The notes under the pieces were generated by a model. That model had not been told where the DNA came from and made no database searches. It worked only from the letters and a program-made list of their open reading frames with translations. Positions 47,830 through 56,379 of a stretch of 64,000 nucleotides of DNA are shown here, piece after piece (position 1 is the first letter of the stretch; each line of letters begins with the position of its first letter). Both the position numbers and the translations under genes were made by a program. This DNA comes from CAJQLB01 sp905479065. Lineage in GTDB: Bacteria > Bacteroidota > Bacteroidia > Flavobacteriales > Flavobacteriaceae. The DNA lies in the NCBI GenBank assembly GCA_943846735.1, contig OX044364.1, positions 2,108,001 to 2,172,000 on the forward strand, in the 5' to 3' direction.

Positions 47830-48210
47830 ATGAATATTCCATTAAATTTAAAGTACACAAAAGACCACGAATGGATTCAAGTAGATGGTGATACCATTAC
47901 TGTAGGAATCACCGATTTTGCTCAGAGTGAACTAGGAGACATTGTTTATGTTGAGGTCGATACTCTTGATGAGAACTTAGATATTGAAGAAGTTTTTGGA
48001 ACAGTTGAAGCCGTAAAAACAGTGTCTGATTTATTTTTACCAGTTTCTGGAGAAATTATCGAGTTTAACGATAGTTTGGAGGACGAGCCGGAAAAAGTCA
48101 ATACAGATCCATATGGAGCTGGTTGGATGATAAAGGTTAAAATGAGTGATCCCTCACAATTAGAGGATTTATTATCTGCCGAGGCTTATAAAAATCTTAT
48201 TGGTGCCTAG
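47830..48210 (+). CDS. gcvH: Glycine cleavage system H protein
   Basis: A 126-residue lipoyl carrier that shuttles the aminomethyl group between the P, T and L proteins of glycine cleavage. The lipoylation lysine is in FGTVEAVKTVSDLFLPVSG. The usual TKDHEWI start and the AGWMIKVKMSD block are present. No other gcv gene is nearby, which is common for gcvH in this group. The 3' end overlaps the VanZ-like gene by about 8-11 bases. Confidence 0.97.
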   Translation: MNIPLNLKYTKDHEWIQVDGDTITVGITDFAQSELGDIVYVEVDTLDENLDIEEVFGTVEAVKTVSDLFLPVSGEIIEFNDSLEDEPEKVNTDPYGAGWMIKVKMSDPSQLEDLLSAEAYKNLIGA

Positions 48211-48571
48211 AAAGATTTTGTTTTTTGCAACGATATGTTATTCTTTATTTTTAGGGGTAATGAGTCTCGTGAAAAGCAGTCATTTACCCGAGATTGATAT
48301 TGATAATAGCGATAAGTATGCTCATGCTCTTGCCTACGGTTTATTGTGTTTAGTGTGGTACCTAACATTGTGTTCTTATAATTTTTTAAATGCACTTGTT
48401 CTTTCGTCGTTCATTGCTGTGATTTATGGCATCATTATTGAAGTATTACAAGGAGTTCTAACAGAGGTGAGAACCCCTGATTTTAACGATTTTATTGCAA
48501 ACTGTTGTGGGATTATCGTTGTATCAGTGATAATTTCTATTAGAAATAAAACACAAGTTAAAAATTTATAA
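48200..48571 (+). CDS. VanZ-like family membrane protein
   Basis: A 123-residue protein with four predicted helices and the VanZ-like layout: SDKYAHALAYGLLCLVWY, IYGIIIEVLQGVLTEVRTPDFNDFIANCCGI-type C-terminal helices with the conserved E-Q and D-x-x-D-x-x-A-N pattern. Function of such short VanZ proteins is not established. The start is a TTG at 48200, or GTG at 48203, inside the end of gcvH; no ATG is available before the first helix. This suggests coupling to gcvH translation. Confidence 0.82.
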   Translation: MVPRKILFFATICYSLFLGVMSLVKSSHLPEIDIDNSDKYAHALAYGLLCLVWYLTLCSYNFLNALVLSSFIAVIYGIIIEVLQGVLTEVRTPDFNDFIANCCGIIVVSVIISIRNKTQVKNL

Positions 48572-48632
48572 ACCCTTGCTTTTTTAGCAAATTATTGGTT
48601 AATTTACCAATCTTGAAAAATACAATTTGAAT

Positions 48633-49352
48633 ATGGAACCTAAAAAAAATCCAAAAGCAGACGTTAGCAGAAATGGTTCAGTCTATTTTGCTGTTGGCTT
48701 AGCGCTAATGTTATTTGTAACATACAGTACTCTTAATTATAAAACATATGATAAGGATGATATTGATATAGGGATGGTCAATATGGATGATTTAGATGAT
48801 GAGGAGATTCCAATTACAGAACAAATTCAAACACCACCACCACCACCTCCTCCTCCAGTTGCTCCTGAAGTAATTGAAATTGTTGAGGATGAAGAGGAAA
48901 TAGAAGAAACAGTTATTGAATCTACTGAGACAGACGAGGAAGAAGAAATTGTAGAAATTGAAGAGGTAGAAGTAGAAGAAGTAGAAGAAGATATTGAAGT
49001 GCCTTTTGCGGTTATTGAAAATGTTCCTGTATTTCCTGGATGTGAAAAAGGGAATAACGATACCAAGAGAAAATGTATGTCTGATAAAATCACAAAATTT
49101 GTTCAGAAGAAATTCAACACAGATATAGCCGGTGATTTAGGGCTTACTGGACGGCAAAGAATTAGTGTTATTTTTAAGATTGATAAAGGTGGAAATGTCA
49201 CTGGTGTGAGATCAAGAGCACCACATCCAAGGCTGCAAAAAGAAGCTGCTAGAGTAATTAACTTATTACCAAAAATGAAACCAGGAAAACAAAGAGGAAA
49301 GGCTGTGATAGTTCCTTACTCTTTACCAATTTTGTTTCAGGTTCAAGATTAA
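48633..49352 (+). CDS. TonB-family energy transducer with long acidic linker
   Basis: A 239-residue inner-membrane protein. One helix (about 17-35: SVYFAVGLALMLFVTYS) is followed by a proline run (PPPPPPPP) and a Glu/Ile/Val-rich acidic linker of about 70 residues. The TonB C-terminal domain runs from about 131 (FPGCEKGNNDTKRKC to YSLPILFQVQD). TonB passes proton-motive force from ExbBD to outer-membrane receptors. No exbB or exbD is nearby. ATG 48633 is preferred over the TTG at 48627. The C-terminal domain resembles the N-terminal domain of the next gene. The terminator at 49373 follows. Confidence 0.92.
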   Translation: MEPKKNPKADVSRNGSVYFAVGLALMLFVTYSTLNYKTYDKDDIDIGMVNMDDLDDEEIPITEQIQTPPPPPPPPVAPEVIEIVEDEEEIEETVIESTETDEEEEIVEIEEVEVEEVEEDIEVPFAVIENVPVFPGCEKGNNDTKRKCMSDKITKFVQKKFNTDIAGDLGLTGRQRISVIFKIDKGGNVTGVRSRAPHPRLQKEAARVINLLPKMKPGKQRGKAVIVPYSLPILFQVQD

Positions 49353-49372
49353 TTGTATAGATATATTGAAAT

Positions 49373-49406
49373 AAAAATCTCACTGTTTTAGGACAGTGAG
49401 ATTTTT
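49373..49406 (+). terminator. Terminator after the TonB gene
   Basis: AAAAATCTCACTGT and ACAGTGAGATTTTT form a 14-bp perfect stem with a 6-base loop. The T-run is part of the stem, so it could act in both directions. Confidence 0.9.
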
Positions 49407-49493
49407 CAGTTTTAACCAATATGTTTGTTTTTGAAGTTGAATTCTAAAGAAAAATAAGGCAACTAAATTTAATCGCAGTGATCAATAATTTTC

Positions 49494-49525
49494 TTGTTTT
49501 CTGTAACCAAAAAATAGTATCTTTC
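49494..49525 (+). promoter_or_regulatory. Possible promoter of the RemB-like gene
   Basis: TTG at 49494-49496 and TATCTTTC at 49518-49525 are spaced by 21 bases. The last base of the -7 element deviates from the consensus G. The ATG at 49549 follows 23 bases later. Confidence 0.35.
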
Positions 49526-49548
49526 AATAATTATTAGTTTTCGTTGAA

Positions 49549-51630
49549 ATGAAGTATTCGATTTTTGTGGTGTTGTCTATAATGCACCTATGTGGCTATT
49601 CTCAAGATTTTTTAGACTACGAAAAACCACCAGTTTTTCCGAATTGTGATACTGAAATAGTGTCTGATTTAAAGAATTGCTTTCTCAATGAATTATCGCA
49701 ATTTATTTCTACTAATTTTGTAGTGCCAAATAATGTTGATGAAAACAATTATAAAGGAGAAGTGGTTGTGCTCTTTGAAGTGAACGCTCAGGGTCGTTTT
49801 GTTGTCATATACATAGATGCCTTCTATGACGAACTTAAAGAGGAGGTTAAGCGTGTTTTCGCTCTATTGCCTAGTATAAAGCCTGCCACTTATAATGGTA
49901 TTACAACTTTCAAGCAGTATTCTTATCATATTCAAATCCCACTAATTAATTCAACAAATCAACTCATTCAAAAAACTCAGCAAGAAAGTTCTAATTTATA
50001 TGAATTCGAGTCGATTAATACGGCTACTCTAACATACCAGAATAAAGAATTTTCAAGTCAACTTAATATCCCATTTACGCATCAGGGATATGCGAAATTT
50101 GACAGACACTTAAATATGATTGGTTTAAATAGTCACACAGCAGCTAAGCCATATATTTATCAAGATGTAGCACGATATTATGATTTAAAACAGGTTAATT
50201 TACAGACATATAAAGAAGGGACTTCTTGGTGGAGTAAAAAATTATTTAATGAGCACTTGGTGCAAGTTCAAGGTGACGATTATTGGTTTACTTTTGATCC
50301 AATTTTTGATTTACAAGCAGGAAAGGATAACGCTGCAGATTTTTCCACAACCTTCAACAACACAAGAGGGGTTTACATTCAAGGGGGCTTGGGTAAACAA
50401 TTTAGTTTTTCAACATCATTTTATGAAAGTCAAGGGCGTTTTGCACACTACATAAATAACTACGCTGAAAGCTTGAGGGCATTTGGCCCAGATCCTGCAA
50501 TTATCCCCGGACGTGGGATTGGAAAGCGTTTTAAAAAGGATGCCTATGATTATCCCGTTGCTGAAGCTTACCTATCTTACACGCCCAACAAATTTATAAA
50601 TATTCAATTCGGTCATGGTAAAAATTTTATTGGTGATGGTTATCGATCATTGCTTCAAAGTGATGTCTCAAGTCCTTCTACATTTTTAAAATTAAACACA
50701 AAGTTTTGGAAAATTAAATACACCAATACTTGGATGTGGTTAAGAGATGTGAGGCCAGAAGTTGTTCAGGACAAAGCATTTTTAACGAAATATATGGCTA
50801 ATCATTATTTAAGTTGGAATGTGTCCAAGCGTTTTAATTTAGGCTTATTTGAATCTGTAATGTGGACTAATTCTAACGATAGAGGGTTTGACATCAATTA
50901 TCTAAACCCATTAATATTTTTTCGTGCCTTAGAATTTGAAACAGGTCAAGGTGCTGGGAATGCTTTAGTTGGTCTCTCAGGGAAATATAAATTAAGTAAT
51001 AACGCTAATATTTACAGTCAGTTTATTTTAGATGAATTTTCACTGAATGATATAACTGGTGGTAAGAAAAGTTGGAAAAACAAGTACGGTTACCAAATAG
51101 GTTTAAAATATTTTAATGCTTTCAAGATAGATAATTTACTTTTTCAAATGGAGTACAACAGGGTAAGACCTTACACGTATTCACACAATACGATCGTATT
51201 AAATTACGCTCATGACAATCAATCGATGGCTCACCTTTGGGGGTCAAATTTTAGTGAAACAATCCTTATTGGAAGATATCATTACAATCGCTGGTTTGCT
51301 GACGCAAAAATAGTGTTTGGTAAAAAAGGGTTTGACTTCAATGATGATGTTGATGATTTTAGTTATGGAGGAGATATTTACCGTAATTATAATGAACGAC
51401 CTTTTGACTCCGGCGTTACAGTGGGACAAGGTAATACTACCAATATATTTCATTTTGAATTACAATCAGGATATGTTTTAAATCCTACTACTAATTTAAA
51501 ACTATTTGCCTACGTGAGTTATCGTGATTTCAATCCTGATGCAGATACTGCAGCATCTTTTAAGAACAGCACACTTTGGTTTAGCCTTGGATTAAGGACT
51601 GATTTATTTAATTGGTATTTTGATTTTTAA
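49549..51630 (+). CDS. remB: RemB-like gliding motility protein with N-terminal TonB-type domain
   Basis: A 693-residue secreted or outer-membrane protein with a signal peptide (LSIMHLCGYSQ). Residues about 25-140 look like a TonB C-terminal domain: PPVFPNCDTEIVSD, EVVVLFEVNAQGRFV, VKRVFALLPSIKPA, then a YSYHIQIPL strand. The rest is rich in amphipathic strands (YWFTFDPIFDLQAG, FINIQFGHGKNFIGDGYRS, WFSLGLRTDLFNWYFDF at the end), which suggests a beta-barrel. Overall form and location near sprA match RemB of F. johnsoniae, which helps gliding. The call rests on memory of that family, not on a search. The tail overlaps the convergent hydrolase gene by 4 bases. Confidence 0.75.
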   Translation: MKYSIFVVLSIMHLCGYSQDFLDYEKPPVFPNCDTEIVSDLKNCFLNELSQFISTNFVVPNNVDENNYKGEVVVLFEVNAQGRFVVIYIDAFYDELKEEVKRVFALLPSIKPATYNGITTFKQYSYHIQIPLINSTNQLIQKTQQESSNLYEFESINTATLTYQNKEFSSQLNIPFTHQGYAKFDRHLNMIGLNSHTAAKPYIYQDVARYYDLKQVNLQTYKEGTSWWSKKLFNEHLVQVQGDDYWFTFDPIFDLQAGKDNAADFSTTFNNTRGVYIQGGLGKQFSFSTSFYESQGRFAHYINNYAESLRAFGPDPAIIPGRGIGKRFKKDAYDYPVAEAYLSYTPNKFINIQFGHGKNFIGDGYRSLLQSDVSSPSTFLKLNTKFWKIKYTNTWMWLRDVRPEVVQDKAFLTKYMANHYLSWNVSKRFNLGLFESVMWTNSNDRGFDINYLNPLIFFRALEFETGQGAGNALVGLSGKYKLSNNANIYSQFILDEFSLNDITGGKKSWKNKYGYQIGLKYFNAFKIDNLLFQMEYNRVRPYTYSHNTIVLNYAHDNQSMAHLWGSNFSETILIGRYHYNRWFADAKIVFGKKGFDFNDDVDDFSYGGDIYRNYNERPFDSGVTVGQGNTTNIFHFELQSGYVLNPTTNLKLFAYVSYRDFNPDADTAASFKNSTLWFSLGLRTDLFNWYFDF

Positions 51631-52487
51631 CGAATCAAACTTTGGTAAATTATTCGTCTTATTTTTTCTGAAGTTATAAAACCCCAGCTGTAGTTCAAGT
51701 CGTCATATTTTTTAGTTATCTCGCTATTATTTGCAATTTCGTTTTCGCTTTTACCTTCATCAATTTCATTTTGCACATTGTTTTTGAGTGTTTCTAACAT
51801 TGTTAAAAAATTGAGATATTCAGATTTGTTAGAAATTGAACCATGACCAGGAATAATTTTGGTATCATCATTAATAATTGAAAGTGCTTTTTTTACCGCG
51901 TTTATATATCCATCGATACTCCCACCTGAGTTTAAATCAATGAAAGGATATCGATTTTGAAAATAAGTATCTCCTGCATGCAGAACATTGCTTTGTGAAA
52001 AATACAGAATTGCGTCACCATCAGTATGTGCATTTTTGACGTGATAGATACTCACTTTTTCCCCATTAATGAAAATATTTAACCGATCATTAAATGTTAT
52101 CACAGGAAGAGCCTCTAATGGATTGTTCAAGTTTTCTAAGCGTCGTCTTACGTTTTCGTGAGCAATGATGTTCACTCCTTTTTTTGCCATATTGACGTTG
52201 CCTCCTGTGTGATCTCCGTGATGATGTGTGTTAATTAAAATTGCTAAAGGTTCAGAACTAATTGTTTTGATTGCAGCAATTATTTTTGGAGTTAATTTTG
52301 CAAATTGGTCATCAATGATAAAGACACCGTCAGAACCTGTTGAAATTCCAATATTCCCCCCAGACCCACGAAGCATGTAAACATTATCCGATAATTGGGT
52401 TGTTTTTATTTTGACCTCTTGATTTTGGCTAAACACAATTGAACAAAATAATAAAAATATCACTGGTAGTATATGCCTCAATTTCAT
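51627..52487 (-). CDS. Secreted metallo-beta-lactamase-fold hydrolase
   Basis: A 286-residue exported protein: signal peptide FLLFCSIVFSQN, then an MBL fold. Zinc ligands are THHHGDHTGG (HxHxDH), KNAHTDGDA and IIPGHGS. The position of the zinc-binding cysteine of B1 beta-lactamases is an aspartate (VLHAGDTYF), so this is a dinuclear hydrolase and probably not an antibiotic resistance enzyme. Substrate unknown. It is divergent from the heme o synthase gene and overlaps the end of the RemB-like gene. Confidence 0.88.
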   Translation of the reverse strand: MKLRHILPVIFLLFCSIVFSQNQEVKIKTTQLSDNVYMLRGSGGNIGISTGSDGVFIIDDQFAKLTPKIIAAIKTISSEPLAILINTHHHGDHTGGNVNMAKKGVNIIAHENVRRRLENLNNPLEALPVITFNDRLNIFINGEKVSIYHVKNAHTDGDAILYFSQSNVLHAGDTYFQNRYPFIDLNSGGSIDGYINAVKKALSIINDDTKIIPGHGSISNKSEYLNFLTMLETLKNNVQNEIDEGKSENEIANNSEITKKYDDLNYSWGFITSEKIRRIIYQSLIR

Positions 52488-52526
52488 GAATATTGTTATT
52501 TTAAAAAACTTTAAAGTTGTTAATTA

Positions 52527-52557
52527 TTGCTCAACATTAAATTTACAATTATCTTTG
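52527..52557 (+). promoter_or_regulatory. Promoter of the heme o synthase / oxidase subunit III operon
   Basis: TTG at 52527-52529 and TATCTTTG at 52550-52557 are separated by 20 bases, a good Bacteroidota -33/-7 pair. The ATG at 52589 lies 31 bases downstream. Confidence 0.7.
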
Positions 52558-52588
52558 CAATCTCAAAACAGTAGAAGCAAAATAACCA

Positions 52589-53485
52589 ATGTCTAGGGTT
52601 TCAAATTTAACTGTAAAACCAACTTCACTAATCTCTGACTTTAAGGAAATTACAAAGATGAGACTGTCGCTTAGTGTGGTTTTTTCATCAATTGCTGGCT
52701 ACCTTTTAGGAGCAGATGTTGTGAGTGTCTATCATATTTTGTTGTTGTCTCTAGGAGGATATTTTATGGTCGGTGCCTCAAACGCGTTTAATCAAATTAT
52801 AGAAAGAGATTTAGATGCGTTGATGGATCGTACTAAATTTAGACCCATTCCCGCAGGGCGTATGTCTGTAAATTCGGCATTTCTTCTTGCCTCTCTTTTT
52901 ACAATTTTTGGAATTATTATCTTATACATAATTAATCCACAAACAGCAATGTTTGGTGCGATTTCAATTTTTTTATACACTAGTGCTTATACACCCTTAA
53001 AAACAAAAACACCCTTGGCAGTATTTGTTGGAGCAATACCTGGAGCGATACCTTTTATGCTTGGCTGGGTTGCTGCAACCAATGATTTTGGGATAGAGCC
53101 TGGAACCCTTTTTATGTTGCAGTTCTTTTGGCAGTTTCCTCATTTCTGGGCGATAGGGTGGTTTTTACACGACGATTATCAGAAAGCAGGGTTTAATATG
53201 TTGCCAACAGGGAAGCAAGACAAGGCGACGGCGACGCAAACCATTATGTATACGGTATGGACAATTATAGTTTCAATAGCTCCAGTTTTTGGATTTACAG
53301 GAAGATTACAATTAACCATTCTCGGTGCTGTAATTGTTGGTGTAATAGGATTGGTAATGTTGTATTATGCGATACAACTTTTTAAAAAGAGAACAGTATT
53401 GTCTGCGAGACAGCTCATGTTGGCAAGTGTTATTTATATTACACTCGTACAGGTTGTTTATGTCGCTGATAAATTTATTCGATAA
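52589..53485 (+). CDS. ctaB: Protoheme IX farnesyltransferase (heme o synthase)
   Basis: A 298-residue UbiA-family prenyltransferase that converts heme b to heme o, the precursor of heme a for the oxidase encoded at 33.8 kb. It has about eight or nine helices. The first Asp-rich motif is NAFNQIIERDLDALMDRTKFR, and YTPLKTKTPLAVFVGAIPG and HFWAIGWFLHDDYQKAG are also family hallmarks. It is the first gene of the second oxidase cluster, with coxC 2 bases downstream. No heme a synthase (ctaA) is seen in the window. Confidence 0.96.
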   Translation: MSRVSNLTVKPTSLISDFKEITKMRLSLSVVFSSIAGYLLGADVVSVYHILLLSLGGYFMVGASNAFNQIIERDLDALMDRTKFRPIPAGRMSVNSAFLLASLFTIFGIIILYIINPQTAMFGAISIFLYTSAYTPLKTKTPLAVFVGAIPGAIPFMLGWVAATNDFGIEPGTLFMLQFFWQFPHFWAIGWFLHDDYQKAGFNMLPTGKQDKATATQTIMYTVWTIIVSIAPVFGFTGRLQLTILGAVIVGVIGLVMLYYAIQLFKKRTVLSARQLMLASVIYITLVQVVYVADKFIR

Positions 53486-53487
53486 TC

Positions 53488-54069
53488 ATGGATTTAACTC
53501 AAGGATCAGAAAAAGAAAAACAAGCAAGAGCAAAAAAAATGATGCTTTGGTTTGGAATCGTATCACTAATAATGTCATTCGCTGGTTGGACAAGTGCTTT
53601 TGTAGTTAGTAGCGCGAGAGAGGACTGGTTAACAGGTTTTGTATTACCAAATGCATTCTCCGTAAGTGTTGCTCTAATAATTCTTAGTAGTTTAACACTT
53701 CTACTTGCGAAAAAATATTTAAAGCTCAATATGGCCTCGAAAGCGTCTTTTTACTTGGGGGCCACCATGCTCTTGGGAATTGGATTTATCGTCAGTCAGC
53801 TTATAGGATTTCAACAAATTATTGATTTGGGATTTAATTTTACTGGTCCAACAAGTAATATCACAATGTCCTACATCTACATCATAGCTGCAGTACATAT
53901 TTTACATGTTATTGTTGGTCTAATTTGCTTGATGGTTGTAATTTATAATCATTTTAAACAAAAATATAATACCGAAAATTTATTGGGATTTGAGTTAGCT
54001 GCGAATTTTTGGCATTTCGTTGATATACTTTGGTTATACTTGTTTTTGTTTTTGGTTTTCATGAGCTAA
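53488..54069 (+). CDS. coxC: Cytochrome c oxidase subunit III, short 5-helix form
   Basis: A 193-residue heme-copper oxidase subunit III with five helices. Landmarks are FGIVSLIMSFAGWTSAF, ATMLLGIGFIVSQLIGFQQ, and the C-terminal HILHVIVGLICLMVV and FWHFVDILWLYLFLFL, the characteristic HxxHVxxG and WHFVDxxWL helices. It starts 2 bases after ctaB. A second, longer subunit III follows, so the complex may contain two related subunits. Confidence 0.93.
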   Translation: MDLTQGSEKEKQARAKKMMLWFGIVSLIMSFAGWTSAFVVSSAREDWLTGFVLPNAFSVSVALIILSSLTLLLAKKYLKLNMASKASFYLGATMLLGIGFIVSQLIGFQQIIDLGFNFTGPTSNITMSYIYIIAAVHILHVIVGLICLMVVIYNHFKQKYNTENLLGFELAANFWHFVDILWLYLFLFLVFMS

Positions 54070-54169
54070 AAATGAAAGTTTTAAATTCTTTTTAAAATGG
54101 TTTTATGTGAGCTGAGTTAAAAGGGTTTAAATTTTAATCAATGATGTTTCTTTAGATGAATAAAATGAT

Positions 54170-54177
54170 TATTTTTG
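54170..54177 (+). promoter_or_regulatory. -7 element of the second subunit III gene
   Basis: TATTTTTG matches TAnnTTTG and ends 27 bases before the ATG at 54205. The 135-base gap after the first coxC gives room for a separate promoter. No clear -33 TTG is present. Confidence 0.45.
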
Positions 54178-54204
54178 TCCAATTTTAAAAATGAATGTTA
54201 TCGT

Positions 54205-55206
54205 ATGGATAATACAGTTGTAAGTACTGGTACAGAAGGAAAAACTTGGGGAGGTGGTAGCCAACCCTTGAAATCAAGTTATGGAAAAATGATGATGTGG
54301 TTTTTCATCGTATCTGATGCATTGACCTTTTCAGGATTTTTAGCAGCGTATGGTTTTTCAAGGTTTAAGTTTATTGATGCATGGCCAATTGCAGACGAAG
54401 TTTTTACGCACATTCCGTTTTATCATGAGCCAGCACCAATGATTTATGTTGCGTTTATGACTTTTGTCCTAATTATGTCTTCGGTTACGATGGTGTTAGC
54501 TGTTGATGCAGGACATGAAATGAAAAAGGCGAAGGTGACCTTTTATATGTTTTTGACGATTATTGGGGGACTCATTTTTGTAGGATCTCAGGCTTGGGAA
54601 TGGGCAACTTTTATTAAAGGAGATTACGGTGCCATCCAAACTAAAGGGGGGAATATTTTACAATTTGGGGAATATGTAGAGAAAGATGGGGAGCAGTTAT
54701 TCAAAAGAGTAGCGATAAAAGACTTTGCCATCGAGGCAGCCCATGATGTACGCGAACAACACCAGCGTAAAAATGGTATTTGGTTCATGAATGAGGGGTC
54801 TCTGCCATCTTATACTGTGGACGAAGTTATGCATGGTTTGGAAGCAAATACAAATGTGTTAGTAAGGACTCAATTAATTAATGAAGACGGTGAAAAGACC
54901 GTACTGACTAGAGAAGAATCTTTACGACAAATCAAAGAAAACGGCAAATCAGTCGTTGAAGGGGCTAATCTTCATGTAAATGAATACGGAACGCCATTAT
55001 TTGCTGATTTCTTTTTCTTCATAACTGGTTTCCATGGATTTCATGTCTTTTCTGGAGTTGTCATTAACATCATCATTTTTTTCAATGTAATACTCGGAAC
55101 TTATGAGCGTCGAAAAAATTATGAAATGGTAGAGAAAGTGGGATTATATTGGCACTTTGTAGATTTAGTTTGGGTATTCGTCTTTACATTCTTTTACCTG
55201 GTATAA
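54205..55206 (+). CDS. Cytochrome c oxidase subunit III with a large extramembrane insertion
   Basis: A 333-residue subunit III. The helices match the family at both ends: KMMMWFFIVSDALTFSGFLAAY, FVGSQAWEWATFI, then GFHGFHVFSGVVINIII and LYWHFVDLVWVFVFTFFYLV. Between helices, residues about 140-262 form a hydrophilic insertion with many acidic and basic residues, absent from the preceding subunit III. ATG 54205 is chosen; an in-frame TTG at 54175 lies in the -7 box. The next gene encodes subunit IV, 21 bases downstream. Confidence 0.93.
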   Translation: MDNTVVSTGTEGKTWGGGSQPLKSSYGKMMMWFFIVSDALTFSGFLAAYGFSRFKFIDAWPIADEVFTHIPFYHEPAPMIYVAFMTFVLIMSSVTMVLAVDAGHEMKKAKVTFYMFLTIIGGLIFVGSQAWEWATFIKGDYGAIQTKGGNILQFGEYVEKDGEQLFKRVAIKDFAIEAAHDVREQHQRKNGIWFMNEGSLPSYTVDEVMHGLEANTNVLVRTQLINEDGEKTVLTREESLRQIKENGKSVVEGANLHVNEYGTPLFADFFFFITGFHGFHVFSGVVINIIIFFNVILGTYERRKNYEMVEKVGLYWHFVDLVWVFVFTFFYLV

Positions 55207-55227
55207 ACATTTATAAGCAACTTTAAG

Positions 55228-55611
55228 ATGGCAGATCACGCACATAAATTAGAAATATTAAGAGGATTAATAAAATTCAAATCTAATACTCAGAAGATAT
55301 GGGGAGTATTAATACTACTATCCATTATTACTGCAGTTGAAGTACTTCTTGGGATATACAAACCAGAATGGGGTAGAACTGTCTTTTTAGGGATGAAAGC
55401 CCTTAATTGGATTTTCATTGTACTTACAATTGTAAAAGCTTACTATATTACTTGGGATTTTATGCACATGAGGGATGAAACTAAAGCTTTACGTCGTATG
55501 GTCGTATGGACAGCGATATTTTTAATATGTTATTTACTTTGGATCCTTTTACAAGAAGCAGGGTATATCTTTGAGATATATGATAAAGGATATATAAAAC
55601 GAGACTTTTAA
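55228..55611 (+). CDS. Cytochrome c oxidase subunit IV (caa3-type small subunit)
   Basis: A 127-residue protein with three helices, of the bacterial COX4/CtaF family. Landmarks are KIWGVLILLSIITAVEVLLGI, WIFIVLTIVKAYYITWDFMHM and the final AIFLICYLLWILLQEAGYI. It stabilises the oxidase and has no cofactor. The terminator at 55633 follows, which partly separates it from the SCO genes. Confidence 0.93.
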   Translation: MADHAHKLEILRGLIKFKSNTQKIWGVLILLSIITAVEVLLGIYKPEWGRTVFLGMKALNWIFIVLTIVKAYYITWDFMHMRDETKALRRMVVWTAIFLICYLLWILLQEAGYIFEIYDKGYIKRDF

Positions 55612-55632
55612 TAAGTTAAAATAAAAGGAAAT

Positions 55633-55657
55633 GACGGTTTTTATAGCCGTCTTTTTT
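55633..55657 (+). terminator. Terminator after oxidase subunit IV
   Basis: GACGG and CCGTC form a 5-bp GC-rich stem with a 9-base loop, followed by TTTTTT. It is shorter than the others in the window, so some read-through into the SCO-like genes is likely. Confidence 0.75.
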
Positions 55658-55668
55658 ATTTTTACCTA

Positions 55669-56379
55669 ATGAATAGATCAAGACTTAAAAAGCAATTTAT
55701 TTTAGGAATACTTTTTTTCCTACCGGTTCTGTTTTTATTGTTTTTATATCCTTCAAGTCATAATTATGAGCCACTGGATGTTGTCAATAATGAGGTAATG
55801 GAGTTGACTGGTTTAGCTAACAATGATGCACGATTTAATGGGAATATTACCATCTTAAATTTTGTGGGATCAAGGCCTCTTTTAAAATCAACAACAACCT
55901 TGAATCTAAAAGAATTGATTTATGATAAGTTTTTAGGGTTTAAGCGATTTCAGGTGATAACTCTTGCTTTGAATGAAAGTCAAGTAGAATTAGAACAATT
56001 AAGAAAACAGTTACTTGATTATGATGCCTTGAAATATTGGAAGTTTATTACAATGGATTCATTACAAATTCAAAACATATACAACAGCTTAAAATCCAAG
56101 GGTCCATTAGACAACTCATATGCAACTGACGAGGTCTTTATTGTTGATTCAGAACTCATGCAGCGCGGGCGCACTGATGATCGCACAGATAATGACATTG
56201 AAAAGAATACTGCTATTTATGGGCTTAGTAGCTATAATTGTATTGAGGTTGCAGAAATAAAAAATAAAATGAGTGAAGATTTAAGGATTTTATTTACCGA
56301 ATATCGACAAAAACGAAAAGGTAATTTTGATTCTTCATCGCGTCGAAAACAAGATATTAAGAAAAATGAAAAAGACTAG
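55669..56379 (+). CDS. SCO-like thioredoxin-fold protein without copper ligands
   Basis: A 236-residue membrane-anchored protein (helix about 9-27). The pattern after the helix parallels the SCO protein next door: NGNITILNFVGSRPLL where SCO has DGKVYLVEFFFTTCPT, then a helix, FQVITLALNESQVE, WKFITMDSLQIQNIY, and VFIVDSELMQRGRT where SCO has FALIDKNGFLRSRL. The CxxxC pair and the conserved His are missing (the only cysteine is near the C-terminus, in SYNCIEV). It is therefore probably a redox-inactive SCO relative acting in oxidase assembly. The assignment is by eye. It overlaps the SCO start by 14 bases. Confidence 0.65.
   Translation: MNRSRLKKQFILGILFFLPVLFLLFLYPSSHNYEPLDVVNNEVMELTGLANNDARFNGNITILNFVGSRPLLKSTTTLNLKELIYDKFLGFKRFQVITLALNESQVELEQLRKQLLDYDALKYWKFITMDSLQIQNIYNSLKSKGPLDNSYATDEVFIVDSELMQRGRTDDRTDNDIEKNTAIYGLSSYNCIEVAEIKNKMSEDLRILFTEYRQKRKGNFDSSSRRKQDIKKNEKD

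Noticed and set aside
48827..49093. Ser/Thr/Gly-rich frame opposite the TonB gene
   Set aside because: It is the antisense image of the proline run and the acidic linker of TonB; composition is explained by that.
51627..52487. Antibiotic-resistance metallo-beta-lactamase
   Set aside because: The zinc-binding cysteine of B1 enzymes is replaced by aspartate, so a general MBL-fold hydrolase is the better call.
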